Shown: positions 10,012 to 22,262, numbered from the stretch's first letter. The stretch: DNA of 64,000 nt from Paramoeba atlantica (GCA_977017575.1 CDRNVI010000168.1:1-64000), one strand, 5' to 3'. The notes: generated by a model not told the origin, from the sequence alone. Made by a program: numbers and translations.

Positions 10012-13000
10012 TTAAAAGGGAGAAATATCACCAGTAACAACCCAATGACCAACAGCAGTCGCTCCAACCAAAAATGAGAGAATTCCAAAACCAAATTTCT
10101 TCAAATAAAAGGAAATAACTGCTGCTTCTCCAATTGATCCAACTTTGAAAGCACAACGAGAAACTCCTCCATGGAATGCACCATGTTCAAAAAGTTGGAA
10201 TGGATTCACCAAAGGATACTTTTCAACGAGAAAAAAAAAGGAGAAAAAGGAGAAAGAGAGGGAAGGAGATGAGAATAAAGAACAAATTGACTCCAAAAAG
10301 AAAAAAGAAAAAAACACAACTCAAGAGTTAAAAAAAAATTGAAAGAAAAAAACCTGAGGATGAGAAGCAGATTTGACATTTCTGACATCATGCAACAACA
10401 AAATACCCATCACAGCATTTGAAGTTTCCTATTTTGTTTTCGTGTGAAAAAAAAAGAACACATTTTGGAATCACAAAACAAACAAACAAAAGAGAAGAAA
10501 GGAAAGAGGAGAGAGAGGAGAGAGGAGACCTGGTACATCACTTCAAGAGGAGGGAAAAGATGGAATCCACCATAAGCTGCTGCAAACTGAGCATTGTGAA
10601 CAACAGATTTTGTTGCTGTTGATGGAGCCACATTGGAACAAGCCACATGACCTTCTTCACGAGCAACAACAACTCTCCAATGCTGTGAAAAGAGTCATAT
10701 TTTTTCATGTGTTTCAAAAATTTAAAAAATAAAAATAAAAAAAGAACATTCATTTTCATCTTATCTCTCTCTTCCATTTCATCCATCATCACAAAATTTT
10801 AAAATGAAAGAAAAGAAAAAAAAGAAAGAAAAGAAAAAACCTGAAGACGTTTAGCAAGTGCATAATTAGGTCCTTGAGCTGCAACAATCCCATCAACAAG
10901 ATATATTTCTTGTCCATCTTGAGTTTTGACTGGAGCAATTTGATTCTTTTTCAAAATCTGTTTTCCCAAACAAAGAAAAACAAAGAAAAGGAGAGAACAA
11001 GAACGAGAGAATGAGAGAATGAGAGAACGAGAAAAAGGGAAAGGGAGTGAGAACCAACAAAATAAGAAAAGAAAAGAAGAAATTATTTGAAAAGAAAGAG
11101 AGAAAAAAACATTTCCAAATCCCAAAAAGCGGAAAAGACTTTGCCAAAGAGGAACTTTCGTTGCATTTCTTCCCATTTCATCATGAGCTTCCTATTTTTA
11201 TTCACAAAAAATATTAAAATCAATTGTAAAATACCACACACACACCCCCCCCCAAAAAAAAGTCAACAAAAAGAAAAAAGAAAAAAAAAAAAAGAAAAAA
11301 AAAAGAAAAAAAAAATAACCTTTGGAATAACATGAACATCAGTTGGAGTGCACAAAAATGCAACAGAAGTTTGTTTGTGGTATTTACAAACTCTTTCAAT
11401 GATTCCATCACAAGCAACAGATAACTATGAATCAATCAGATTTTTCACAACACATAACAAAAAAATCTTTCTTTTTCAAAGAATTAGAAAGGGTGAAAAA
11501 AATAGAATCATCTTTTCAAAAAACCTGAACATGTAAAGCACCATCCAAATAAGTGTAATTTCCAATTGTAACTCCTCCCTCATATTTCAATGAAGTCAAC
11601 CATCTTGCAATCTCAGGTGTATCTTTCAATAAGTCAGCACCTGCACACCCATACATCTCTTCACTATCCTCCCCCAAAACTTTATCAGATTTGTATGGGA
11701 ATGTCATACTTCCACATGATTTCTTGACTCTGTTGATCAATTTCTTCCAAATAAAGTCTCGGTTCAAATCTACACAAATTCAAAAAAAAAAAACGATATG
11801 TTAGAGGAAAGAAAGAAAGAAAGAAAAAGAAAGAAAAAGAAAGAAAGAAAAAGAAAAACCAATTGCTACAATGTGAGCACCATGTTGAAGGAGAAATTCA
11901 AGTGGACCCATTGCTGATGTTGCTCCAAGAAGAATAAAAGTATGGTCTGAAAGATCAAGCCACTTTTAAAAAAATCAAAAGGATTAATTTCTTGATCCAA
12001 CAAAAAGAAAGAAAGAAAGAAAGAAAAAGAAAAAAACCTCAGGATGATCAACACAAGCTCGAATAGCATCAGCAGCACTTTGTTCAATTGTTCCATATTC
12101 CACCCAAACATCTAATTGGTTCAAAAGTTGTTTTCCTTTCAAAACAGTTTCATCATCACGGTAGGTGTAATAAGGTCGAGGAGCACCAAACTTTTGTCTT
12201 CTTGATCCTCCATAAGGGACTTCAACCTTTTGTAATGATTGATGAGTGAGTGAAAGACATAAAGAAAAAGGGGGGAGGGGGGAATAAAGGGGAGGAGAAA
12301 GAGGAGAAAGAAGGAAAAGAGGGAAAAGGAAACAAACAAAAGAAAGAAAGAAAAAATACCTCAGCATGTTTGGGTTGTGGGAGTTCACCTTTCACAAAAC
12401 CAGTTCGATAAATGAGTTTACTAATTTCAAAAATCAATTTAGTTTGTTATTGTTAATTTTAACTTCACAAAGAATAAAATCATTTTTGGTAAAATATGAA
12501 AGAAAATCAAAAAAAAAACCCATTATCCATAGCTTTTGCGAAAGATGTTGTCTTTCCATCTTGAATGAATTCAAAAGAGTTTTGAGCAACTTCTAATCCA
12601 TCCTAAAATTCCAATAAATTATCAAAAAAAAATATTCCTTTCTTTGTTTTGAAGAAAGAGAGAGAGAGAGAGGAAAAAGAGAGATTAAAAACCTTTGCAA
12701 TCTTGAAAGCATTTTCAGGAGATTCTAAACATTTTCGAACATTGTTCACGATGTGTCTTCCATATCCAAATCTCCATTTCTTCTCTCTTCTCACCTGTAC
12801 AAGTTTCAATTCAGTGTTTATTGAACATTTCAAAGAGTTCAAAGTATCCTTTTTGAAAAAAAAAAAAAAAGAGACCTTTTCAGCAAGTTCAGCATCAACT
12901 GCTTCAATTGACCCTGCAAAGATGACCTTCGAGGAAAAAAGAGAAAGAATATATCAAAAAAAAGAGAAAAGGAAAAGTCAAAAATAGAAAATGATTCACA

Positions 13001-14519
13001 GACCTTATTGGTCTGAGTTGTTGCACGTTCACCAGTTTTCTCGTTTGTAACAGGCCAAACCAAACCAGCTGGAGGAGGAGCCTTACGACCAGATCGCTAT
13101 TTCCCATTGTTAAAGAACGATTAAAAAAGAAAAAAAAAGAGGAATAATACAGAACTCATTCAAACAAGTAAAAAAACAAAGAATCAACAAACCTCTCGAT
13201 TAGCATAAGCACGTTTCCTTTGACCAAACATATTCATAATCATATACGGTCCTCCAACAATATAAATAGACAAGAAAACGAGAGACACTCGATAGAAGAA
13301 TGGGTTTTGTTCAGACAATCGAGGCAATGAGTTGTAAACCGCAAAAATTTCTCCACTGCAAAAATAAAACAGTCATTAAATGTCAGAAAAAGAACAAAAA
13401 TAGTAAGTTATCGAGAAATCGATCAATCATTCTTCTTTTTCTCTCTTTTTCATCCCATTTTGCTCCACCCTCCTCCAAAAATGAAAAGAAAGAAAAACCT
13501 AATGCCAGTTGGATAAAGAATCATGAACAAAGAATATCTCAAAAAGAACAAAAGTCCAGGGATTTTATCAGATGAAGTCAAAGTTGCAAAAACATAGAAC
13601 AAATAACGAGGGATCTCAACAAAAGACCAACTTCCAATCAACATATACAAAGACCAATGTTCTTTTTTGAAGGAAATAAAAAGTTTTAAAAATCCATGAC
13701 ACTCAACAATAGAGAGAACAAATCAAGAGAACAAAAACCTTGAGATGCAGGACTTGGAGAAAGATAGGCCCACACAACAAACACACGACCCCCAACCTAT
13801 CACAAAGAAAATCAATCATTTTGATTCCATATTTGTTTTAATAATCAAAGAATAAGAAAAAAATAGATCAAAAAAAAAGGAAGAAAAGGAATAGAAGAAA
13901 GAAAGATGAAAGAAGAACAAAACCTGGATAAAAGTTGTGAGAAGAGGAGAACGAACCAATCCAAACAACGAGTGAAAAATTTCCAAAGTTGCTGCAGTTT
14001 GGACCACTTTAAGAGGAAACTCAACTTGTTCTAAAAGAGAAATTAGACCAAGAAAAAGAGAAATAATGGTATTCAAGAAAAGAGAAGAAATGCCACACTA
14101 CAAGAAGGAATTTCACTCTAAATCAAAGGAACCAAACAAAAAGAGGAAAGAAAAAAAAACACAAAACCAATTCATAAAAGTTAGGAAAAAACAAACAAAA
14201 GAAAATAAAAAAGGAAGAGGTAAAAAAATAACAAAAACCATAAAACACTCAGCAAGTCCTTTGTCCGCTGGACCCCACCAAACGAACCACAACCAAAGAG
14301 AAAACAGAAAGGAGAAAGGAGAAAAGACAAAAGACAAAAGACAAAAGACAAAAAGACAAAAAGACAAAGAGAAAGAGAAAAACCATAAAACTCAGCAGGA
14401 GGATCAGGTCCTTGTCCACTGGACCCCATCAAATGAACCACAACCAAAGAGAAAACAAACCCCCATCCCACACACGAAACCAAATTGTACAAAATCAAAT
14501 ACAATTGGAGAATCCCCAT
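10012..14519 (-). CDS. 3-hydroxyacyl-CoA dehydratase (HACD/PTPLA) fused to Rossmann-like domain, copy 1
   Basis: Nineteen exons, all phases agreeing: 14384..14519, 13924..14030, 13739..13796, 13499..13661, 13193..13355, 13004..13096, 12876..12926, 12693..12794, 12520..12602, 12360..12420, 12038..12226, 11860..11962, 11525..11769, 11320..11424, 11111..11191, 10841..10957, 10530..10682, 10354..10428, 10012..10218; 763 residues. Exons 1-5 form a complete membrane HACD (YLILYNLVS start; VVQTAATLEIFHSL; EIPRYLFYVF; catalytic Tyr in LYPTG and Glu in SGE), the ER enzyme of the third step of very-long-chain fatty acid elongation. Exon 6 has no ATG in frame and continues directly, so the rest is fused. 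It has a nucleotide-binding-like turn FILLGATSAMGP followed by HIVAIDLNRD, and a hydrophobic C-terminus. I cannot name the second domain; a reductase role is inference. Confidence 0.85.
14233..14308 (-). repeat. intronic echo of HACD exon 1
   Basis: Within intron 1 a 76-base stretch repeats, with about 15% differences and a short deletion, the 3' half of exon 1 plus its donor (14379-14457). Shared landmarks on the coding strand are TTTGGTTGTGGTTC, GGGGTCCAG, GGACAA and TTTTATGGTTTTT. The frame is not preserved. Confidence 0.8.
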
Positions 14520-14693
14520 CTTTGAAAAAACCTCTTTTCTTCTCTTTCTCTCTCTCTCTGACTTTTCTCACCAACAAACCAAAACCAAACTCTTCCAAAA
14601 AGAAAAAGAAAAAGAAAAGTGAAAAGGAAAGGGACCTTCAGCTCTTTTCGGAAAAAGAAAGAAAGAGAAAGGAGAGAGAGAAAGGAGGGTGTG

Positions 14694-14790
14694 TCAGTCC
14701 ATGACGCGATCGAGGTTTTTTCTTTGAGATTGTTTTTTCCTCCTCTCCGAAAAGGAAGAGAAATCTTTTTTCACTTCTTGACAAAAGAGA
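14694..14790 (-). pseudogene. 3' remnant of a GT61 glycosyltransferase gene
   Basis: Just upstream of HACD copy 1 the minus strand ends LDRVMD-stop, exactly as the intact GT61 gene does upstream of HACD copy 2 (20522). The shared sequence GTCAGTCCATGACGCG marks the homologous edge; farther in, similarity fades. It shows that the duplicated block extended into the 3' end of the neighbouring gene. Confidence 0.6.
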
Positions 14791-15053
14791 GGAAAGATTT
14801 TGATTTCATTTTTTCTTTTTGGCCAAAAAAAAATTGAGATCGATCTTTCTTGGAGCAAGAGTTCGAGATTCGGTGCGAATGGAAAAAAAAAGGACCAAGA
14901 CAAAACTCAATAAAACTCTTTTATACTTTATTTGGTATTTTTTTGTACTTTTTCAACCCATAAACGGAAATATTACAACGCAAACAAAAAAGTGAAAATG
15001 AATATTTTATTATTCAAACTTCACCACTTTTCAAAGAAAGAAACAAACGTTGT

Positions 15054-15548
15054 TCAGGCACTTTCAGTACAACCATCCCCCTGCTGACTGCTTTTCGCCA
15101 AAAGACTAAGAAATCCTCCATAATCACCATAAAGATCAATCTGAATTGCCTTGTCTCCTGCGAAGACGAGTTTCATGCAGAAAGTATTAATCGAATTTTC
15201 TCCGTTTGGCAGAGTACCAGTGTACACTCCATCTAAATGAACTCTGGACCCATCACTACTCTCAAAATAGTCAGTCAGATAGGTACGAAAATCTCCACCC
15301 TTTGGGAACCAAACATCCATCTCCGAGGTCAAACTATCAACACCAACAGAATATCGTCCATTAGATCGAGGAGCAAAATGTTGGTTGAATTGAACATTCT
15401 CATCTGCCAACTGGCTATTGGACTTCCGGCTGTTTTTCGCTCCGAGCTCGTTGACCCATTTTCGGACTTGATTTGCATGGGAACCGTCGTCGTCGCAAGA
15501 AGAGAGGGCCACCAGACCAAGGAAGAAGATAACGAGAAAAGTTTTCAT
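15054..15548 (-). CDS. small secreted protein of unknown function
   Basis: Intronless, 164 residues, with a clear signal peptide (MKTFLVIFFLGLVALSSC) ending in a Cys-containing LSSCDDD; the rest is soluble. The mature part has a segment HLDGVYTGTLPNGENS followed by alternating hydrophobic strands (KLVFAGDKAIQIDLYGDYGG), weakly reminiscent of NTF2/SnoaL-like folds, but I would not assign it. It lies between the two HACD-fusion copies and has no copy elsewhere in the window. Confidence 0.7.
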   Translation of the reverse strand: MKTFLVIFFLGLVALSSCDDDGSHANQVRKWVNELGAKNSRKSNSQLADENVQFNQHFAPRSNGRYSVGVDSLTSEMDVWFPKGGDFRTYLTDYFESSDGSRVHLDGVYTGTLPNGENSINTFCMKLVFAGDKAIQIDLYGDYGGFLSLLAKSSQQGDGCTESA

Positions 15549-15850
15549 TTTTGAAAAAGGTTATTTGTGAAAGAGTTTTCGTTCGTGAACGTGACACTTG
15601 CTTTCCAACAAACCGAATAGAAAAAACAAAAAAAGAGAATTCTGCCCAAAAAAAAGAGAGAGTGTCCCAAGGATCAAATTAGGAAAATGTCAAATTTGGA
15701 CTTTTCAGGCCATCAAAAAAATCGAAGTTCATTCATTGAGCGAACAGCCTGAGGAAAAATGAAAACAAGTCTTCTTGTGTTTACTTTTTTTGTCTTTTCT
15801 TTTTATTATTTTTGGAAAAAAAAAATGATGTGTGTTGTTATATTGGGAAG

Positions 15851-18800
15851 TTAAAAGGGAGAAATATCACCAGTAACAACCCAATGACCAACAGCAGTCG
15901 CTCCAACCAAAAATGAGAGAATTCCAAAACCAAATTTCTTCAAATAAAAGGAAATAACTGCTGCTTCTCCAATTGATCCAACCTTGAAAGCACAACGAGA
16001 AACTCCTCCATGGAATGCACCATGTTCAAAAAGTTGGAATGGATTCACCAAAGGATACTTTTCAACGAGAAAAAGGAGAAAAAGGAAAAAGGAGGGGGGG
16101 TGGAAAGAGAGGAGATCAGAATAAAGAACAAATTTACTCCAAAAAGAAAAAAACACAATTCAAGAATTTTAAAAAAAATAATTAAAAGAAAAAAAAAACC
16201 TGAGGATGAGAAGCAGATTTAACATTTCTGACATCATGCAACAACAAAATACCCATCACAGCATTTGAAGTTTCCTATTTTGTTTTCGTGTGAAAAAAAA
16301 AGAACACATTTTGGAATCACAAAACAAACAAACAAAAGAGAAGAAAGGAAAGAGGAGAGAGAGGAGAGAGGAGACCTGGTACATCACTTCAAGAGGAGGG
16401 AAAAGATGGAATCCACCATAAGCTGCTGCAAACTGAGCATTGTGAACAACAGATTTTGTTGCTGTTGATGGAGCCACATTGGAACAAGCCACATGACCTT
16501 CTTCACGAGCAACAACAACTCTCCAATGCTGTGAAAAGAGTCATATTTTTTCATGTGTTAAAAAAATTTAAAAAATAAAAATAAAAAAGAACTTTCATTT
16601 TCATCTTATCTCTCTCTTCCATTTCATCCATCATCACAAAACTTTTAAAAAAAAAGAAAAAAAGAAAGAAAAGAAAAAACCTGAAGACGTTTAGCAAGTG
16701 CATAATTAGGTCCTTGAGCTGCAACAATTCCATCAACAAGATACATTTCTTGTCCATCTTGAGTTTTGACTGGAGCAATTTGATTCTTTTTCAAAATCTG
16801 TTTTCCCAAACAAAAAAAAACAAAGAAAAGGAGAGAGGGAAAAGGGAGTGAGAACCAACAAAATAAGAAAAGAAAAGAAGAAATTATTTGAAAAGAAAGA
16901 GAGAAAAAAACATTTCCAAATCCCAAAAAGCGGAAAAGACTTTGCCAAAGAGGAACTTTCGCTGCATTTCTTCCCATTTCATCATGAGCTTCCTATTTTT
17001 ATTCACAAAAAATATTAAAATCAATTGTAAAATACCACACACACCCCCCCCCCCCAAAAAAAAAGTCAACAAAAAGAAAAAAGAAAAAAAAAGAAAAAAA
17101 AAGAAAAAAAAAAAGAAAAAAAAATAACCTTTGGAATAACATGAACATCAGTTGGAGTGCACAAAAATGCAACAGAGGTTTGTTTGTGGTATTTACAAAC
17201 TCTTTCAATGATTCCATCACAAGCAACAGATAACTATGAATCAATCAGATTTTTCACAACACAACACAACACACATAACAAAAAAAATCTTTCTTTTTCA
17301 AAGAATTAGAAAGGGTGAAAAAAATAGAATCATCTTTTCAAAAAACCTGAACATGTAAAGCACCATCCAAATAAGTGTAATTTCCAATTGTAACTCCTCC
17401 CTCATATTTCAATGAAGTCAACCATCTTGCAATCTCAGGAGTATCTTTCAATAAGTCAGCACCTGCACACCCATACATCTCTTCGCTATCCTCCCCCAAA
17501 ACTTTATCAGATTTGTATGGGAATGTCATACTTCCACATGATTTCTTGACTCTGTTGATCAATTTCTTCCAAATAAAGTCTCGGTTCAAATCTACACAAA
17601 TTTAAAAAAACAATATGTTAGAGGAAAGAAAGAAAAAGAAAGAAAAAGAAAGAAAAAGAAAGAAAGAAAAAGAAAAACCAATTGCTACAATGTGAGCACC
17701 ATGTTGAAGGAGAAATTCAAGTGGACCCATTGCTGATGTTGCTCCAAGAAGAATAAAAGTATGGTCTGAAAGATCAAGCCACTTTTAAAAAAATCAAAAG
17801 GATTAATTTCTTGATACAACAAAAAGAAAGAAAGAAAGAAAGAAAAAGAAAAAAACCTCAGGATGATCAACACAAGCTCGAATAGCATCAGCAGCACTTT
17901 GTTCAATTGTTCCATATTCCACCCAAACATCTAATTGGTTCAAAAGTTGTTTTCCTTTCAAAACAGTTTCATCATCACGATAGGTGTAATAAGGTCGAGG
18001 AGCACCAGACTTTTGTCTTCTTGATCCTCCATAAGGGACTTCAACCTTTTGTAATGATTGGTGAGTGAGTGAAAGACATGAAAAAAGAAAGGGGAAGGGG
18101 GGAATAAAGGGGGGAATAAAGGGGAGGAGAAAGAGGAGAAAGAGGGGAAAGAGGGAAAAGGAAACAAACAAAAGAAAGAAAGAAAAAAAATACCTCAGCA
18201 TGTTTGGGTTGTGGGAGTTCACCTTTCACAAAACCAGTTCGATAAATGAGTTTACTAATTTCAAAAATCAATTTCATTTTTGGTAAAATATGAAAGAAAA
18301 TCAAAAAAAAAACCCATTATCCATAGCTTTTGCGAAAGATGTTGTCTTTCCATCTTGAATGAATTCAAAAGAGTTTTGAGCAACTTCTAATCCATCCTAA
18401 AATTCCAATAAATTATCAAAAAAAATGCTCTTTTCTTTGTTTTGAAGAAAGAGAGAGAGAGAGAGAGAGAGAGGAAAAAGAGAGATTAAAAACCTTTGCA
18501 ATCTTGAAAGCATTTTCAGGAGATTCTAAACATTTTCGAACATTGTTCACGATGTGTCTTCCATATCCAAATCTCCATTTCTTCTCTCTTCTCACCTGTA
18601 CAAGTTTCAATTCAGTGTTTATTGAATATTTCAAAGAGTTCAAAGTATCCTTTTTGAAAAAAAAAAAAGAGAGACCTTTTCAGCAAGTTCAGCATCAACT
18701 GCTTCAATTGACCCTGCAAAGATGACCTTCGAGGAAAAAAGAGAAAGAATATATCAAAAAAAAAAAGAGAAAGGAAAAATAAAAAATAGAAATTGATTCA

Positions 18801-20336
18801 CAGACCTTATTGGTCTGAGTTGTTGCACGTTCACCAGTTTTCTCGTTTGTAACAGGCCAAACCAAACCAGCAGGAGGAGGAGCCTTACGACCAGATCGCT
18901 ATTTCCCATTGTTAAAAAACGATTAAAAAAGAAAAAAAAAGAGGAATACTAAAGATAAATCCAACAGAACTAATTCAAACAAGGAAAAAAACAAAGAATC
19001 AACAAACCTCTCGATTAGCATAAGCACGTTTCCTTTGACCAAACATATTCATAATCATATACGGTCCTCCAACAAGATAAAGAGACAATAAAACAAGAGT
19101 AAATCGATAGAAGAATGGGTTTTGTTCAGACAATCGAGGCAATGAGTTGAAAATCACAAAAATTTCTCCACTGCAAAAATAAAACAGTCATTAAATGTCA
19201 GAAAAAGAACAAAAATAGTAAGTTCTCAAGAAATCGATCAATCATTCTTCTTTTTCTCTCTTTTTCATCCCATTTTGCTCCACCCTCCTCCAAAAATGAA
19301 AAGAAAGAAAACCTAATGCCAGTTGGATAAAGAATCATGAACAAAGAATATCTCAAAAAGAACAAAAGTCCAGGGATTTTATCAGATGAAGTCAAAGTTG
19401 CAAAAACATAGAACAAATAACGAGGAATCTCAACAAAAGACCAACTTCCAATCAACAAATACAAAGACCAATGTTCTTTTTTGAAGGAAACAAAATTTAA
19501 AAGAGGAAAAGGGATCAAAAGTTCGAGAACCAATAAAAGCACAACAACCCAAAGCACATCAACAATAGAGAGATATCAAATAAAGAGAACAAAAACCTTG
19601 AGATGCAGGACTTGGAGAAAGATAGGCCCACACAACAACCAAACGAGACCCAACCTATCCCCAAAGAAGAATCAGTCATTTTGGTTCAATTTTTTTCATT
19701 AACAAGAAGAAACAAGAAACCTGAATAATATTTGTAACAACAGGAGAACGAACAAAGCCAAGCAACGAGTGAAAAATTTCCAAAGTTGCTGCAGTTTGGA
19801 TCACTTTAAGAGGAAATCCAACTTGCTCTAAAAAAAAAAGGGAAAAGGTTTTGATCAAGAAAGAAAAAGAAGGAGAAGAAAAAATTCTCTCAAGATTAAA
19901 TGAACCACACAAACAGAGAGAAAACAGAAGGAAAAAAGAAAGAATAAGAAATAAACATCAAATCGAGAGGTTGTCCATTTGACCCACAAAAAAGAAAGAA
20001 AAAAAAAACATAAAAAACGCGAAAATCAATCAGGTCCATTGGACATTTCCATGTAGATAACTCAAAGAACCCCACAAAGAAAGTAAAACAAAAAAAAAAA
20101 AAACTAAAAAACAAGAAAGATGAAGACGTCGTTGGATATGAACCGCTCATCAAATAAAACACAAATAATAACAAATCAAAAGAAAGAGAAAAAGAAAAAC
20201 CATAAAACTCAACAGCAGGATCAGGTCCTTGTCCATTGACTCCCATCAAATGAACGACAAACAAATAGAAAAGGTACGCCCAGCCAGCAGCCGAAACCAA
20301 ATTGTACAAAATAAGATACAATTGGATAACTCCCAT
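15851..20336 (-). CDS. HACD-Rossmann fusion, copy 2
   Basis: Same 19-exon architecture as copy 1 and apparently intact; first exon 20201..20336 begins MGVIQLYLILYN. The HACD part retains Tyr of LYPTG and Glu of SGE. The two copies differ strongly in exons 1-3 and 5 (for example FVFSLVVVHLMGSSG against YLFYLFVVHLMGVNG) but are nearly identical in exons 6-19 and even in most of those introns. Intron 1 is longer than in copy 1 and again has degenerate copies of exon 1's end (19896-20051). One functional possibility is two HACD isoforms with different chain-length or headgroup preference sharing one partner domain. Confidence 0.85.
19896..20051 (-). repeat. degenerate exon 1 echoes in HACD copy 2 intron 1
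   Basis: At least three degraded fragments resemble the exon 1 stretch encoding VVHLMGVNGQGPDP: around 19896-19931 (ATGAACCACACAAACAGAGAGAAAACAG), 19955-19990 (GAGAGGTTGTCCATTTGACCCAC) and 20010-20050 (ATCAGGTCCATTGGAC). They are not in frame. Confidence 0.55.
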
Positions 20337-20521
20337 CTTTGAATAAATCTCTTTTTTCTCTCAAATACGAACCGAACACAACAAGAAAAGAAAGAGAAAG
20401 ACAAGCGAAGAGCGCCACAGAAAAAAAAAAAAAAAAGAAAAGCGGAAAAGGGAGGATGTTTTTTCAGATGTTTTTAAATAACTTTTTTGATTTTTCAAAG
20501 GTAAAAAAGGATTTCGACGCG

Positions 20522-21889
20522 TCAGTCCATGACGCGGTCAAGAATCTCTTGTTTCGAGGGTTTTGGCAGGAATTGAGGAGGTTTTTCTATCTCTTTGTTA
20601 ATTTCAAGGAGTTCTTTTAATGCCTGAATGAGGAGAGCATTTACGGGCATAATTCTCTTTCCAGGATCAAATTCAGCTGGAACAAATCGATACTGTAAGT
20701 TCATTTGGTAGGTCAGAGCTGTAAACATGGAAGGAGCACTCAATCCAATCTCAATGACCCCCATCATTGAAGGACTGCAAATGAGATTTGACATGGCAGC
20801 ACCGTGTGCAACAATTACCAAGTCGTATTTGTTGAAGAGAAGACAATTCCCAACGAAAGATTTGTTATATGGAGAAGGATCATACTCATAATAAGTGATT
20901 GAAATCTTTCCTTTTTCTGAGGATGGCATATTCGACGTCGCAATCCCTTTTTTGACTGCCTTAATAACTGCAGATGGGTCAACAAATGAACGAATGGCAC
21001 CTGGAGGTCGGTCATAAATCAAAATCGATTGGTAATAGGGTGAATGGCGATGATGATGGACACTCGAAGGGTGTGTTTTGATGAGAGTGTTGTTATTGTT
21101 GTGGGGAGTTCTGCTGAGTGTTGGAGTGTAAGTCCCATTTTTTTTCAAGAATTGATGAAGAAAGAGGCGAAAAGTCGAGACTGTCGCAGGTGAATCAAAC
21201 CAAGCACCACAATGCCCAATATTTTCTTGTCGGAGAAAAACACAGTTCCGTCTGGTGACCGCTGAAAATTTCAAACTTTTTTTGATTTCTTTTCCTTTTT
21301 CATTAAAAGGGAGATGAACCTGTATCCAAAAAAGTATAAACGATTAGAATTAATAAGAGAATGAAGAACAAGTCAAATGTGAGAACATCACAATACATTC
21401 CATTTTTAATTTAAAAAGAAAAAAAGGAAACTCTTTTTGGGAAAACCTAACCTTCAGATTAAGCTTAGGCTGAAAAAAGGAGACGATGCCATCAAGGAGT
21501 GGTTGGTAATAATGTCTCCAAACGGTGAGCCTCTTTCGGTCATATTGGCAATAAACAAGATTTGTTGTTGGTCGAGTCGTCGTGGAAAAGGTGCTCCAGG
21601 TCTTCCCTTTCATTGTTTCTTTGGACATTGAAAGTTTTCGAAGGTATGAAAACATCGAGGTAAAAGACATTTGGAGATGACCAAGTGCTGCTTTGTCTTC
21701 AAGAAGGAAAGCTTCTTCATGAGATTGAGAGTGAATATGAATATCGAACGAACTGATCAAATCATGGATAGGCTTGCCTTGAATCCTCATCGGAGGAGCC
21801 CAATCATAGGGATCAGAGTCAGCATCAGCACCACAACAAGACGAAAAAAGAAAACCCACAAAAAAAAAGTGAAGGAAAGTCCATCTCAT
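20522..21889 (-). CDS. GT61 (DUF563/EOGT-like) glycosyltransferase
   Basis: Two exons, 21452..21889 and 20522..21319, 411 residues. The start at 21889 gives a signal peptide (MRWTFLHFFFVGFLFSSCC). The conserved C-terminal block VAHGAAMSNLI (about 314-324), then MGVIEIG and NLQYRFVP, matches the nucleotide-sugar-binding half of family GT61, whose members (EOGT, plant xylan xylosyl/arabinosyl transferases) work in the ER/Golgi lumen. The N-terminal half is poorly conserved and His/Asn-rich in the middle. The donor sugar cannot be read from sequence. It is the neighbour of HACD copy 2 and the source of the fragment at 14694. Confidence 0.8.
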
Positions 21890-22262
21890 CGCTACATGAG
21901 GGGCGGTTTGGAGACAGGAAAAGGAGGAGAAGAGAAGAGAAACGGAAAACAAAAGAAGAAAGAGCGAAGGGAACTGGGAGTGATGACACAAAAAGGGGCG
22001 GACGCGTTCAAGCAAAGGTTTTTCGCAAGGTTGTTTGATGGTTGCCAAAAAAAAAAAAAAAAATCCAAGAAAAAACTTCTCATCTTCACCGAAAATGTAG
22101 TGCAGTCTTTTTGTCTATTTTTATTATTGGAGTTTTGTTCAAAAGAGTTGCATTTATTTTTCTGAAGAAAATCCCCGCTTTTTTCTTTCTTTTTTCTTTT
22201 TTCACACTTTTCTTTTTGGGTGAGTGGACAAGAAGAGCAACCGTTGCTTTTGTTTGGGACCA

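Larger units (their letters stand above)
9919..20560. repeat. large tandem segmental duplication
   Basis: Two units, about 9919-14790 and 15757-20560, in direct orientation. Each begins in a shared 3' flank (TCTTGTGTTTACTTTTTTTG), contains a HACD-fusion gene and ends in the 3' part of a GT61 gene, intact only in unit 2. A 0.97-kb spacer holds the small secreted protein. Confidence 0.88.

Noticed and set aside
13004-13107. Separate gene starting MGNSDLVVRLL in HACD exon 6
   Set aside because: That ATG is in a different frame from the conserved RSGRKAPPPAGLVWP reading; the correct frame has no ATG and joins HACD exon 5 in phase.
20522-21319. First impression of a histidine acid phosphatase
   Set aside because: There is no RHG motif or HD pair; the AHGAAMSNLI and NLQYRFVP blocks fit GT61 instead.
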